A DNA stretch of 64,000 nucleotides from an uncultured Chitinophagaceae bacterium (GCA_934502905.1 CAKSVK010000003.1:1-64000), one strand, 5' to 3'. Positions 16,858 through 25,775 are shown, counted from the stretch's first letter. The notes: generated from the letters alone by a model not told the origin. Made by a program: numbers and translations.

Positions 16858-17907
16858 ATGCCCGGAGCCAGGATTGCAGGATTAGGTATGTACGTGCCTG
16901 AACAGGTAGTTACCAATTTTGATTTGGAGAAATATATGGATACCAACGACGCCTGGATACAGGAGCGTACGGGTATTAAAGAACGGAGATACGCAAAACG
17001 AACAGGCGAGACCACTACTACAATGGGGGTGGAGGCTGCCAGGATGGCCATCAAAAATGCCGGTATCACCATCGATGACATTGACTTTATCATTTTTGCC
17101 ACCCTGAGCCCGGATTATTATTTTCCGGGTTGTGGCGTGTTGGTGCAGCGGGCTATGAAGATGAAAGAGATCGGAGCGCTGGATATACGCAACCAGTGCA
17201 GTGGTTTTATATATGCACTTAGCGTCGGCGATCAATATATCCGCTCCGGTATGTATAAGAATATACTCGTGATCGGCAGCGACAAACATTCTTTTGGACT
17301 CGACTTCAGCACCCGCGGCAGGAATGTTTCTGTTATTTTCGGGGATGGCGCAGGAGCAGTAGTGCTGCAGCCAACCGAGGAGGGAGAAAAGGGAATACTA
17401 AGCACGCACCTGCATTGCGACGGCAACAGCGCTGAGATACTGGCTATGTATAACCCGGGAACACATGCTAATTACTGGGTAGATCAAAAGCTGGCCGACT
17501 TTGATGATGCGGAAATAGGAGAAATGTTCATGAGCCATGCTATGATCGACAAGGCGCAGAACTTTCCGTTCATGGATGGACCTTCGGTATTTAAAAAAGC
17601 GGTTGTCAAAATTCCTGAAGTGGTAATGGAGGCTTTGGATGCAAATAATTTATCTCCTGCGGACATTGATATGCTGATCCCGCACCAGGCAAACCTGCGC
17701 ATCAGCCAGTTTGTACAACAGCAGTTAGGCTTACCTGATGATAAGGTATATAATAATATCCAGTACTACGGTAATACCACAGATGCTTCCATCCCGATCG
17801 CATTATATGAAGCCTGGGAAAAGGGCAGGATAAAAGATGGCAACCTGGTTTGCCTGGCTTCCTTTGGTAGCGGGTTTACCTGGGGCAGCGCCCTCATCAG
17901 GTGGTAA
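16858..17907 (+). CDS. 3-oxoacyl-ACP synthase III (FabH)-like ketosynthase
   Basis: The 349-residue protein starts at ATG 16858 (a TTG three codons earlier is less likely). It has the KASIII catalytic triad: Cys114 in NQCSGF, His276 in PHQANLRI and Asn306 in GNTTDASIP, plus GDGAGAVVL. KASIII enzymes condense acyl-CoA with malonyl-ACP. Length is slightly above standard FabH (about 320), with an extra segment at residues about 200-240 (NPGTHANYWVDQKL onward), so it may be a specialised paralogue rather than the housekeeping enzyme. It ends with TAATG coupling to the next gene. Confidence 0.88.
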   Translation: MPGARIAGLGMYVPEQVVTNFDLEKYMDTNDAWIQERTGIKERRYAKRTGETTTTMGVEAARMAIKNAGITIDDIDFIIFATLSPDYYFPGCGVLVQRAMKMKEIGALDIRNQCSGFIYALSVGDQYIRSGMYKNILVIGSDKHSFGLDFSTRGRNVSVIFGDGAGAVVLQPTEEGEKGILSTHLHCDGNSAEILAMYNPGTHANYWVDQKLADFDDAEIGEMFMSHAMIDKAQNFPFMDGPSVFKKAVVKIPEVVMEALDANNLSPADIDMLIPHQANLRISQFVQQQLGLPDDKVYNNIQYYGNTTDASIPIALYEAWEKGRIKDGNLVCLASFGSGFTWGSALIRW

Positions 17908-18428
17908 TGCATTTCAAAAAATATAAACAAAGGGTTATGACTTATTTTTTTTCAAAACATTCGATTCTCCTTCCATCCGTCCGCCGGTTGACCTGCAAAG
18001 CAGTTGCTGTCACTTTTCTTTCAATATTAATTCATACTTCCATGTTTGCTCAATCAACAGATGAAAAGCAGGTTGCCAGCCGGGTAGAGGCACTGCGTAT
18101 TGCAATGTTAAATGCTGACAAGCCGGCACTTGAGGAGCTAACCAATGAAAAGCTGACTTATGGACATTCGAATGCCCTGGTAGAAGACAGGGAAACTTTC
18201 ATTCATTCGCTGGTCAGCAAGAAATTTGTATTTACAAGCATTGATCTTTCTAACCAAAGTATTCGGGTTGTAGGTAACACGGCAGTGGTGAGACACAGGC
18301 TCATTGGTAATACCAATGATAATAATACGCCCGGGAAAGCCGATATAACAATTTTACTGGTGTGGCTGAAAGAAGGAGGCAACTGGAAATTATTGGCCCG
18401 GCAGGCTACCAAAACGCCGCAACTTTAG
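17907..18428 (+). CDS. Exported NTF2-like/DUF4440 protein
   Basis: The ATG at 17907 overlaps the stop of the FabH-like gene by one base; another ATG at 17937 is also possible. After a basic start and a hydrophobic stretch ending HTSMFAQ comes a 125-residue DUF4440/SnoaL-like domain: EKQVASRVEALRIAMLNADKPALEELTNEKLTYGHSN and WLKEGGNWKLLARQATK. The fold is a small ligand-binding or enzymatic cone; members are often periplasmic with unknown roles. Coupling to the ketosynthase suggests shared expression, not necessarily shared function. Confidence 0.82.
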   Translation: MHFKKYKQRVMTYFFSKHSILLPSVRRLTCKAVAVTFLSILIHTSMFAQSTDEKQVASRVEALRIAMLNADKPALEELTNEKLTYGHSNALVEDRETFIHSLVSKKFVFTSIDLSNQSIRVVGNTAVVRHRLIGNTNDNNTPGKADITILLVWLKEGGNWKLLARQATKTPQL

Positions 18429-18539
18429 CGCAACCATCTCCGGCTAATACAACGGTCTGTCCGGGTGTGCATCCACTTGCGGCTGCCACAGCGTTGTAAC
18501 AGATCAATACCTAAATGCAGCTCCAAAAAAGGATGGCTT

Positions 18540-19844
18540 ATGAGTGCTGGAAAAGTCAAGAACTATCGGTGGTTTATTGTTTCTCTCTTATTCTTCGCCA
18601 CTACGATCAACTATCTGGACAGGCAGATCATTGGTCTGCTGAAGCCTATATTGGAAAAAGAGTTCAGCTGGACGGAAACAGACTTTGCGCATATCGTAAT
18701 GTCTTTTACGGCCGCTTATGCCATCGGACTGATTTCTGTTGGCTGGTTGATCGATAGGATCGGGACAAAGATCGGGTATGCTGTTACTGTCGTTTTCTGG
18801 AGCATAGCCGGAATGTTGCATGCATTCGCCAGGAATACCCTGGGTTTTTGTATGGCACGGATAGGGTTGGGACTGGGCGAGGCGGGTAATTATCCCGCAG
18901 CTATGAAAACAGTAGCCGAATGGTTTCCCAACAGGGAGCGGGCACTGGCCACGGGTATTTTTAATATGGGCACCAGCGTAGGAGTTGTGGTTGCGTTGTT
19001 GATCGTCCCTTTAATTCTGAACTATTATGGTTGGCAGGAAGTTTTTTTGATCACCGGCGCGCTTGGTTTTATCTGGTTGATATGCTGGTGGCGATTTTAT
19101 ACGGTGCCCGCTGCACAAAAACGATTAACAAAAGAGGAGTACGAGCTTATTACGGAAGGGCAGGATGACGAGAAAATAGAGGGTAAAGAGAGCCCTACTT
19201 TGAAATGGGGTAAACTTTTCCGCTTTCCCCAAACATGGGCATATGTAACAGGAAAAGCATTGATTGATCCTATCTACTGGTTTTTTCTTTTTTGGTTGCC
19301 GTCTTATTTCTCTACTACTTTCAGTCTCGATCTTAAAAAGCCAAGCTGGGAGCTGATGATCATTTATGCCGCCACCACGGCCGGTAGTTTTGCAGGCGGA
19401 TACTTTTCATCTTACCTGATCAGAAAAGGCTGGCCGGTATTAAAAGCAAGAAAGGTGGCATTGTTAATTTTTGCTGTACTGGAGGTTTCTGTGATACTGG
19501 CACAGTTTGCCACCACGGCCTGGCTGGCAGTTATATTGATCAGCATAGCCGTTGCGGTGCACCAGGCCTGGGCGACCAATATTTTTACCACGGCCTCCGA
19601 TATGTTTCCCAAAGAAGCCGTGAGCTCGGTGGTAGGCATCGGCGGCATGGCTGGGGCAATAGGAGGTATCCTCTTCCCGATGCTGGTGGGATATCTGCTC
19701 GATACCTATAAAGCTGCCGGCAACCTTCAGGGGGGATACAATGTACTGTTTACCATTTGTGGATTCACCTACCTCCTGGCCTGGATGATTATTCATTTGC
19801 TTACGCGAAGAGCCCAAAAAGTGAGGTTGAGCCAACTGGTATAA
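18540..19844 (+). CDS. MFS transporter, hexuronate (ExuT)-like
   Basis: This is a 434-residue transporter starting at ATG 18540; the frame extends to 18465 but the extra residues are not membrane-like. Twelve hydrophobic segments are visible. Family features are FATTINYLDRQIIGLLKPIL at the first helix, the loop motif GWLIDRIGTKIGY, GLGEAGNYPAAMKTVAEWFPNRERA, and a C-terminal half ending near LLAWMIIHLLTRR. NYLDRQ and GEAGNYPA are typical of hexuronate/aldohexuronate anion:cation symporters. Sugar acid import would suit the oxidation enzymes elsewhere in the window, which is inference. Confidence 0.88.
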   Translation: MSAGKVKNYRWFIVSLLFFATTINYLDRQIIGLLKPILEKEFSWTETDFAHIVMSFTAAYAIGLISVGWLIDRIGTKIGYAVTVVFWSIAGMLHAFARNTLGFCMARIGLGLGEAGNYPAAMKTVAEWFPNRERALATGIFNMGTSVGVVVALLIVPLILNYYGWQEVFLITGALGFIWLICWWRFYTVPAAQKRLTKEEYELITEGQDDEKIEGKESPTLKWGKLFRFPQTWAYVTGKALIDPIYWFFLFWLPSYFSTTFSLDLKKPSWELMIIYAATTAGSFAGGYFSSYLIRKGWPVLKARKVALLIFAVLEVSVILAQFATTAWLAVILISIAVAVHQAWATNIFTTASDMFPKEAVSSVVGIGGMAGAIGGILFPMLVGYLLDTYKAAGNLQGGYNVLFTICGFTYLLAWMIIHLLTRRAQKVRLSQLV

Positions 19845-20380
19845 TATAAATTATGCTGTTTGTCAAGCTAAGACCTACAATGTCTGCAAAAAACTGTAGA
19901 AGGGTCCAGGTGGGCATATTTGTCTTCATGCTCAAATCTTCGCAGGCGGATGATGACATCGCTTGTGGCGTCTGCTACTGGTTGATGCCCACCCGGACGG
20001 GCCTCACCGGCCGGAAATATCTGTAGAACCAAAACCTGAACTTTTATTTCGACACCTGTTTATCCCTGGTTTTGCTGCAATGAGAATAGTCCTCATTGGA
20101 AGTAAATGCACCCGTTTCAGGCGGCACATTTTTCGGAGAAGTTTTTACGTACGTTACCTGATAAATCACCCATTACATGTAAAGCGGAATATTAATTCCG
20201 GTCAAAGATCCCCTGGTATTGTATCGTTACGAAAAACAGAAATGGAATTTTATCAAAAACACAGTGCAGGATAGTATCAGGAGCCACGTTACTTCTTCTA
20301 CCCGGATGTTGCAGCTTCTTACAAAACAGGAAGTAAACAATTGATAGTTTGCCGGGAGGACTCATGCTTCACCTATGGAC
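19845..20380. other. Non-coding gap with inverted repeat and possible gene remnant
   Basis: About 540 bp without a convincing gene. A 9-bp inverted repeat (GGTGGGCAT at 19909-19917, ATGCCCACC at 19985-19993) could fold into a long-loop hairpin. The region contains short open frames with no recognisable start or domain, one of which is listed as a possible remnant. Confidence 0.5.
20183..20344 (+). pseudogene. Possible C-terminal remnant of a lost gene
   Basis: From just after a stop at 20180-20182 the frame is open to a TGA at 20342-20344 and gives protein-like sequence (VKDPLVLYRYEKQKWNFIKN, later MLQLLTKQEVNN) but has no start codon ahead of the conserved-looking part. I do not recognise the family. 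It may be decayed coding DNA or chance. Confidence 0.25.
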
Positions 20381-20385
20381 AAAAA

Positions 20386-20409
20386 AAAGTCCCGGTTGAC
20401 CGGGACTTT
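20386..20409 (-). terminator. Strong intrinsic terminator of the Lys/Ala-rich protein gene
   Basis: A perfect 10-bp stem (20386-20395 with 20400-20409) and TTGA tetraloop is followed, in the leftward direction, by a run of T (A run 20381-20388 on the + strand). It lies 36 bp after the stop of the leftward gene. The other side is also T-rich, so it may work in both directions. Confidence 0.85.
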
Positions 20410-20444
20410 GTATTTTTTGCTCTATTGAAAAATGTAGCGCAAGC

Positions 20445-20651
20445 TTATTTTTTCTTTGCAGCTTTCTTTGCAGCTTTTTTAGGAGCAGCTTTCTTTGCAG
20501 CAGCCTTTTTAGGAGCAGCTTTCTTTGCAGCTTTTTTAGGAGCGGCTTTCTTTGCAGCAGCCTTTTTAGGAGCAGCTTTCTTTGCAGCTTTTTTAGGAGC
20601 GGCTTTTTTTGCAGCAGCTTTCTTAGGAGCAGCTTTCTTTGCAGTTGCCAT
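20445..20651 (-). CDS. Histone H1-like Lys/Ala/Pro-rich protein
   Basis: The 68-residue protein is almost only Lys, Ala and Pro, built from repeats of the units KKAAPKKAAA and KKAAPKKAA, starting MATAKK. Such tails resemble the C-terminal domain of histone H1 and bacterial AlgP/HctB-like proteins, binding DNA or RNA by charge. The DNA repeats are correspondingly near-identical, so length can vary by slippage. A terminator follows and a candidate promoter precedes it at 20694-20723, so it is a separate unit from rpmA-rplU. Bacteroidota often carry such genes; the exact role is unknown. Confidence 0.8.
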   Translation of the reverse strand: MATAKKAAPKKAAAKKAAPKKAAKKAAPKKAAAKKAAPKKAAKKAAPKKAAAKKAAPKKAAKKAAKKK

Positions 20652-20693
20652 TTTTTAGAATTTAATGGTTAGAAAATAAATGGATTAACGTTA

Positions 20694-20723
20694 TAAAAGT
20701 AAAAACATTTTGTCAACTCCAAA
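20694..20723 (-). promoter_or_regulatory. Candidate promoter of the Lys/Ala-rich protein gene
   Basis: On the minus strand, TTTG (20720-20723) is followed 18 bp later by TACTTTTA (20694-20701), one mismatch from TAnnTTTG. It lies 42 bp upstream of the ATG. Confidence 0.5.
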
Positions 20724-20731
20724 ATTTTTTT

Positions 20732-20998
20732 TTATGCAACTCCTTCAGCAGGTGCTACAGAAACAAAAGTTTTGTTGTTTTTTCCTTTTTTAAACTCAAC
20801 AACTCCATCTACAAGGGCAAACAAAGTAAAGTCTCTTCCTACTCCTACGTTTTTACCAGGATGATAAGAAGTGCCGCGCTGACGCACCAACACGTTCCCG
20901 GACAATGCAGGCTGGCCACCAAAAATTTTCACTCCCAGCCTTTTGCTTTGAGAATCGCGTCCGTTTTTTACACTACCTTCTCCTTTTTTATGTGCCAT
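20732..20998 (-). CDS. rpmA: Large-subunit ribosomal protein bL27
   Basis: 88 residues. The start [24 protein letters not shown] and the segment [32 protein letters not shown] are the L27 signature. L27 sits near the peptidyl-transferase centre. The N-terminus begins directly with the mature form (AHKKG), with no cleavable extension as found in Firmicutes. It follows rplU by 42 bp, the usual rplU-rpmA operon. Confidence 0.97.
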   Translation of the reverse strand: MAHKKGEGSVKNGRDSQSKRLGVKIFGGQPALSGNVLVRQRGTSYHPGKNVGVGRDFTLFALVDGVVEFKKGKNNKTFVSVAPAEGVA

Positions 20999-21040
20999 AA
21001 CTCTTTGCTTATTTATTTATGAATAACAAAAGAAATGTAA

Positions 21041-21343
21041 TTAAGCAATCCCTGTCACCTTGATCTGGGTATACAGCGTACGGTGTCCGTGCTTTTTACG
21101 AAAACCTTTTCTTCTTTTCATTTTGAAGGAAATAACTTTATCTCCCTGCACTTCCTTCACGATCTCAGCTTTTACTACTGACTTTACATCAGCGCCGACA
21201 GTCAGGGTGCCATTATTGTCCACCAGCAACACTTCAGAAAATTCTACAGCGTCTCCTGCTTTACCATTAATATGCGGTACATACAGGTTCTGCCCCTCCT
21301 GAACTTTGAATTGCTGCCCGGCTATTTTTACAACTGCAAACAT
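21041..21343 (-). CDS. rplU: Large-subunit ribosomal protein bL21
   Basis: 100 residues from the ATG at 21343 (MFAVVKIAGQQFKVQEGQ). A longer frame to 21394 would run across the promoter and is rejected. The C-terminal KMKRRKGFRKKHGHRTLYTQIKVTGI is the L21 signature. First gene of the rplU-rpmA operon, preceded by a consensus promoter. Confidence 0.97.
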   Translation of the reverse strand: MFAVVKIAGQQFKVQEGQNLYVPHINGKAGDAVEFSEVLLVDNNGTLTVGADVKSVVKAEIVKEVQGDKVISFKMKRRKGFRKKHGHRTLYTQIKVTGIA

Positions 21344-21364
21344 GTAGATAAAATTTAAGGAGTG

Positions 21365-21395
21365 CAAAGGTAGTATTAATTTTGGTAGCGGCAAA
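21365..21395 (-). promoter_or_regulatory. Consensus Bacteroidota promoter of rplU-rpmA
   Basis: On the minus strand TTTG (21392-21395), 19 bp, then TACCTTTG (21365-21372): a full match to the sigma-ABfr consensus TTTG-N19-TAnnTTTG. The -7 box ends 21 bp before the rplU ATG, giving a short leader. Confidence 0.85.
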
Positions 21396-21452
21396 TAATT
21401 GAATAAAAAAAGTTAACGATCTAACCTGCGGACTTTTAAAGGGGGTTAAGGT

Positions 21453-21460
21453 TATCTTTG
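21453..21460 (+). promoter_or_regulatory. Candidate -7 element upstream of the GH3-type gene
   Basis: TATCTTTG fits TAnnTTTG and lies 27 bp before the ATG at 21488. No good -33 TTTG is visible. Confidence 0.45.
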
Positions 21461-21487
21461 TACATTCAACGTATTTGCCGACATATC

Positions 21488-22990
21488 ATGAAAATAAAGT
21501 CAATATTAGCAAAACCTTTCGCCGGTTATATTTATAAGCAGGTTAAAAAATCCATGCATACAGCCCTGGAAGACCAGGACCGGATCCTGAAGGAATTGGT
21601 GAAGGCGGCTAAAAAGACCGAGTTTGGAACAGAGCATAACTTCCACAAGATCAATACATACGATGATTTTAAGGCGGCTGTTCCCTTACGTGATTATGAG
21701 GCCCTGAAGCCTTACATCGAGCTGATCAAGCAGGGAAAGCATAATATATTATGGAAGGGGCTTCCCATATATTTTGCCAAAACATCGGGCACTACCAGCG
21801 GTGTGAAGTATATCCCCATTACAAAAGAATCTGTTGATAACCACTTCGATACCGCCAGGAATGCTTTTTTCTGCTATATGGCCGAAACCGGGAATTATTC
21901 CAGTGCCGACGGAAAAATGATCTTTTTAAGCGGCAGCCCCGTGCTGGAAAGAGTAGGAGGTATTCCTACGGGGCGGCTGAGCGGCATATCCAACCATCTT
22001 ATCCCTCGTTATCTCCGCACCAACCAGCTCCCCAGCTACGAAACCAATTGCATAGAGGACTGGGAGACCAAGCTGGAGAAGATCGTGGATGAAACAATAG
22101 ACCAGGATATGCGGATGATCAGCGGTATCCCGCCATGGGTGCAGATGTACTTTGATAAGCTGACAGAAAGAAGCGGTAAGCAGATAAAGGACCTGTTCCC
22201 CAACTTCAACGTAATGGTGCAGGGCGGCGTAAACTTTGAACCTTATAAAGCGAAGCTGTTTGAAAGCATAGGAAAGCAGGTGGATACGATTGAAACCTTT
22301 CCTGCCTCAGAAGGTTTTTTTGCCTTCCAGGATTCTCAAAAGCACGAAGGATTGCTGCTGAATACCAATTTCGGGATCTTTTTTGAATTTATTCCCATCC
22401 AGGAAATAGGTAAGCCCGACCCTCAAAGGCTTAGCCTGAAAGATGTGCAGCTGGGAGAAAATTACGCATTGATCATTAATAATAATGCGGGATTATGGGG
22501 ATACAACCTGGGCGATACGGTAAAGTTTGTATCGCTTGACCCTTACCGTATCATAGTAACCGGGCGTATCAAGCATTATATTTCTGCGTTCGGGGAACAT
22601 GTTATCGGGGAGGAGGTGGAGTACAGCCTGCTGAAAGCGGCAGAGAAAGAAAAAGTAAAGATCACGGAATTCACCGTGGCGCCTATGATCGAACAGGGAG
22701 AAGGGAAAAGCTTTCATGAATGGTTTGTGGAATTTGAAAATGCGCCTGAAGATATAAACCGGTTTGCCCGGGAAGTAGATAATTTCCTTCGCGAAAAGAA
22801 TATTTACTACGATGACCTGATAACGGGCAACATACTGCAAACGCTGAAGATCCGCCCGGTAAAGAAGAATGGCTTTATCGACTATATGAAAAGTATCGGT
22901 AAGCTGGGAGGACAAAATAAAGTGCCGCGTTTGAGTAATGACAGGAAAATAGCGACCGAGCTGGAAAAGTATGTATCGGAGCCTATATAA
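21488..22990 (+). CDS. GH3-family acyl-adenylate/amido synthetase-like protein
   Basis: 500 residues from the ATG at 21488; upstream extension to 21458 is not needed. The family resembles plant GH3 (auxin/jasmonate-amino acid ligases): TEFGTEHNFHKINTYDDFKAAVPLRDYEALKPYI at the N-terminus, the ATP loop YFAKTSGTTSGVKYIPIT, QGGVNFEPYK, FPASEGFFAFQD, the LGDTVKFVSLDPYRIIVTGRIKHYISAFGEHVIGEEVE hinge and C-terminal domain. Bacterial members are widespread in Bacteroidota with substrates mostly unknown. It stands between rplU and dxr and is probably monocistronic. Confidence 0.9.
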   Translation: MKIKSILAKPFAGYIYKQVKKSMHTALEDQDRILKELVKAAKKTEFGTEHNFHKINTYDDFKAAVPLRDYEALKPYIELIKQGKHNILWKGLPIYFAKTSGTTSGVKYIPITKESVDNHFDTARNAFFCYMAETGNYSSADGKMIFLSGSPVLERVGGIPTGRLSGISNHLIPRYLRTNQLPSYETNCIEDWETKLEKIVDETIDQDMRMISGIPPWVQMYFDKLTERSGKQIKDLFPNFNVMVQGGVNFEPYKAKLFESIGKQVDTIETFPASEGFFAFQDSQKHEGLLLNTNFGIFFEFIPIQEIGKPDPQRLSLKDVQLGENYALIINNNAGLWGYNLGDTVKFVSLDPYRIIVTGRIKHYISAFGEHVIGEEVEYSLLKAAEKEKVKITEFTVAPMIEQGEGKSFHEWFVEFENAPEDINRFAREVDNFLREKNIYYDDLITGNILQTLKIRPVKKNGFIDYMKSIGKLGGQNKVPRLSNDRKIATELEKYVSEPI

Positions 22991-23073
22991 AATTTAAAAT
23001 CCGGAACTGCCCGACATCAGCAATCAACGAACCAGGAGAGTTGGTATCTTGAATGGTTTTGCAAAATAAAGAC

Positions 23074-24228
23074 ATGAAAAAAAGAATAGCAATATTTGGT
23101 TCTACCGGCTCTATTGGAACACAGGCATTAAATGTAATCGCTGCTAACCCGGACATGTTTGAGGTAGAGATACTCACGGCCAATAGTAACGAGGACCTGC
23201 TGATCGCACAGGCGAAAAAATACCAGCCCAATGCCGTGGTGATTGTCAACGAAAGCAAATATGAAGTGGTTAAAGAGGCCCTGGCACAAACAGACATTAA
23301 GGTTTTTGCGGGGGAGGAGGCGCTGGAAGAAGTGGCGGCTTTTGATACCTATGATATGATGCTGGCAGCCATTGTTGGTTTTGCCGGACTGAAGTCTACC
23401 CTGAAGGCGGTAGAATGCGGTAAGGCTGTTGCGCTGGCAAACAAGGAAACCCTTGTGGTGGCAGGAGATATAGTGATGCAGCGGGCCGTGGAAAAAAGAG
23501 TACCCATCATTCCGGTAGATTCGGAACATTCTGCTATTTTTCAATGCCTGGTGGGCGAAACCCGTAATAAGATAGAAAAGATCGTGCTGACAGCATCGGG
23601 TGGCCCCTTCCTGGGGAAAAAGCCTAACTTCCTGGTGAATGTTAAAAAAGAGCATGCTTTGCAGCATCCCAACTGGAATATGGGTGCAAAGATCTCGGTA
23701 GATTCCGCCACGCTGATGAACAAAGGGCTTGAAATGATAGAAGCCAAATGGCTGTTCAACCTGAAGCCATCCCAGATACAGGTGATCATACACCCGGAAA
23801 GTATCATTCATTCCATGGTGCAGTTCGAGGATGGAAGCATTAAGGCCCAAATGGGACTGCCGGATATGAAGCTCCCTATCCAGTATGCGCTGGCTTTCCC
23901 GCACAGGATAGCAAATTCGTTCCCGCGTTATGATTTCAGTCGTTCCTCATCACTGCACTTTGAGCAGCCGGATATCAAAACCTTCCGCAACCTGGCGCTG
24001 GCAACAGATGCCCTGCACCGGGGAGGGAATATGCCCTGCATCATGAATGCGGCCAACGAGATTGCTGTATACGGATTTCTCCTCAACCGTATCGGCTTCC
24101 TGGATATGACCGAAATGGTAGAACGAACCATGCAAAAGGTCCATTTTATCGAAAATCCGACGCTGGAAGAATATTTTGAGAGCGATGCCGAGGCGCGTAA
24201 TTTTGCAGCTTCACTGATCAACCTTTAA
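23074..24228 (+). CDS. dxr: 1-deoxy-D-xylulose 5-phosphate reductoisomerase
   Basis: The first committed MEP-pathway enzyme, converting DXP to MEP with NADPH. 384 residues from ATG 23074 (KKRIAIFGSTGSIGTQAL); an in-frame ATG at 23053 would add seven residues. Signatures are ALANKETLVVAGD, PVDSEHSAIFQCL, LTASGGPF, MGAKISVDSATLMNKGLEMIEA (metal site) and HPESIIHSMVQFEDGS. It lies 46 bp before rseP, an arrangement conserved in Bacteroidota. ispD, of the same pathway, is at 51.6 kb. Confidence 0.97.
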   Translation: MKKRIAIFGSTGSIGTQALNVIAANPDMFEVEILTANSNEDLLIAQAKKYQPNAVVIVNESKYEVVKEALAQTDIKVFAGEEALEEVAAFDTYDMMLAAIVGFAGLKSTLKAVECGKAVALANKETLVVAGDIVMQRAVEKRVPIIPVDSEHSAIFQCLVGETRNKIEKIVLTASGGPFLGKKPNFLVNVKKEHALQHPNWNMGAKISVDSATLMNKGLEMIEAKWLFNLKPSQIQVIIHPESIIHSMVQFEDGSIKAQMGLPDMKLPIQYALAFPHRIANSFPRYDFSRSSSLHFEQPDIKTFRNLALATDALHRGGNMPCIMNAANEIAVYGFLLNRIGFLDMTEMVERTMQKVHFIENPTLEEYFESDAEARNFAASLINL

Positions 24229-24274
24229 TCAGATACTTGAATTACAAAAACTATAGTTTAACCTAAAACAAGCC

Positions 24275-25684
24275 ATGAGCACCATGGCTGACACGTACAT
24301 ACATATGACATTACTGGCAATAAACTGGGGAGTTGTGGGTCTGCAGGCAGCGCAATTACTACTTTCACTTTCCATACTGGTTATCGTCCACGAATTCGGA
24401 CATTACATTACCGCTAAATGGTTCAAATGCCGGGTAGAAAAATTCTACCTGTTTTTTGATCCCTGGTTCTCCCTCTTTAAAAAGAAAGTAGGGGAGACAG
24501 AATATGGGGTAGGCTGGCTGCCGCTGGGCGGATATGTAAAAATATCCGGGATGATCGACGAAAGTATGGACAAGGAGCAAATGGCCAAGCCGCCGCAGGA
24601 ATGGGAGTTCAGAAGTAAGCCGGCATGGCAGCGGCTGATCATTATGGTTGCCGGTGTTACCATGAATGTGTTACTCGCGTTCGTCATATATGCCATGATA
24701 TTGTTTACCTGGGGTGAAGTTAAAGTGCCGGTAAGCTCCATGAAATACGGGCTGGAGTTTAAAGACAGCCTGATGTTTGAGATAGGGTTTAAGAACGGGG
24801 ATAAAATTCTGGCGATCAACAATAAGCCGGTAGAAGATTACCAGGACATTGTGCCGGAGCTGATACTGGGCGGTGCCGTATCCATTGAAAGGAACGGAAA
24901 GCAGGAGACCATTACCCTGCCGGAAGACCTGATCGGTCAACTGGTAGTAAAGAAGCGAAACAGGAGTCCCATGTTGGAGCCGCGTATACCGGTGATAGCC
25001 CGGCTGGTACCGGATACAACACCTGTTTATAAAGCGGGTTTGAGAGAGGGAGACCAGATCATCGCGGTGGATCATCAGCCGGTTTTCTTTTCTGATGAAT
25101 TTAAACTGCAGTTATTGCAGCGCAGCGGAAACACTGCAGGCATTACTGTTTTGCGCAACTCAACCGATACGGTCAGCTTCAATGCCGCCGTGAGCGAGGA
25201 TGCAAAGCTGGGCTTTTACCAACTGGGTGGCATCCGCGACCTGGACAGTATAGGGCTGCTGAAAATGCATGAAGTGAAATACGGCTTCTTTGAATCGTTT
25301 CCGGCAGGTGTAAAATTGGCCGGTAAAAGATTACAATCGTATATAGATCAGTTCCGCCTGATCCTGTCGCCCAAAACAGGTGCTTACAAAGGGGTGGGAG
25401 GTTTTAAGAGCATGGGATCCATTTTTTCCGAAACGGGCTGGAACTGGGAAACGTTCTGGTCTATTACCGCTTTCTTCAGTCTTGCGCTGGCATTCATGAA
25501 CCTGCTGCCTATTCCGGCGTTGGATGGCGGACATGTAATGTTTACGTTATATGAAATGATCACCGGAAGAAAACCCAGCGACAAGTTCCTGGAGTATGCA
25601 CAGGTTGTAGGAATGGTGATTGTGCTCAGCCTGCTCGTCTACGCCAACTTCAACGACTGGTTTGGATACGGAAAGGGAAGGTAG
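24275..25684 (+). CDS. rseP: Site-2 intramembrane zinc metalloprotease
   Basis: The 469-residue membrane protease has the zinc motif HEFGH (His39, Glu40, His43) in the first membrane segment and the second zinc-ligand motif LDGG (Asp417) in NLLPIPALDGGHVMFTLYEMITGRKPSDKFLEYAQ. Two PDZ-like domains lie between (about residues 135-200 and 230-310). RseP cleaves anti-sigma factors and signal-peptide remnants. It follows dxr. A second in-frame ATG at residue 11 is possible. Which anti-sigma it cuts is not shown here. Confidence 0.95.
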   Translation: MSTMADTYIHMTLLAINWGVVGLQAAQLLLSLSILVIVHEFGHYITAKWFKCRVEKFYLFFDPWFSLFKKKVGETEYGVGWLPLGGYVKISGMIDESMDKEQMAKPPQEWEFRSKPAWQRLIIMVAGVTMNVLLAFVIYAMILFTWGEVKVPVSSMKYGLEFKDSLMFEIGFKNGDKILAINNKPVEDYQDIVPELILGGAVSIERNGKQETITLPEDLIGQLVVKKRNRSPMLEPRIPVIARLVPDTTPVYKAGLREGDQIIAVDHQPVFFSDEFKLQLLQRSGNTAGITVLRNSTDTVSFNAAVSEDAKLGFYQLGGIRDLDSIGLLKMHEVKYGFFESFPAGVKLAGKRLQSYIDQFRLILSPKTGAYKGVGGFKSMGSIFSETGWNWETFWSITAFFSLALAFMNLLPIPALDGGHVMFTLYEMITGRKPSDKFLEYAQVVGMVIVLSLLVYANFNDWFGYGKGR

Positions 25685-25775
25685 CCTGAAAATGAAACAA
25701 TTTGAAAATGGTTGTTTCCTGGTAGCTGTATTTTCCGTGATGTACACATGTATACAGATATTGCTCATAATTTTG

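Noticed and set aside
20341-20658. Alanine/phenylalanine-rich frame on the + strand
   Set aside because: It is the antisense shadow of the Lys/Ala/Pro-rich gene and shares its periodicity; the opposite frame has a good start, promoter boxes and terminator.
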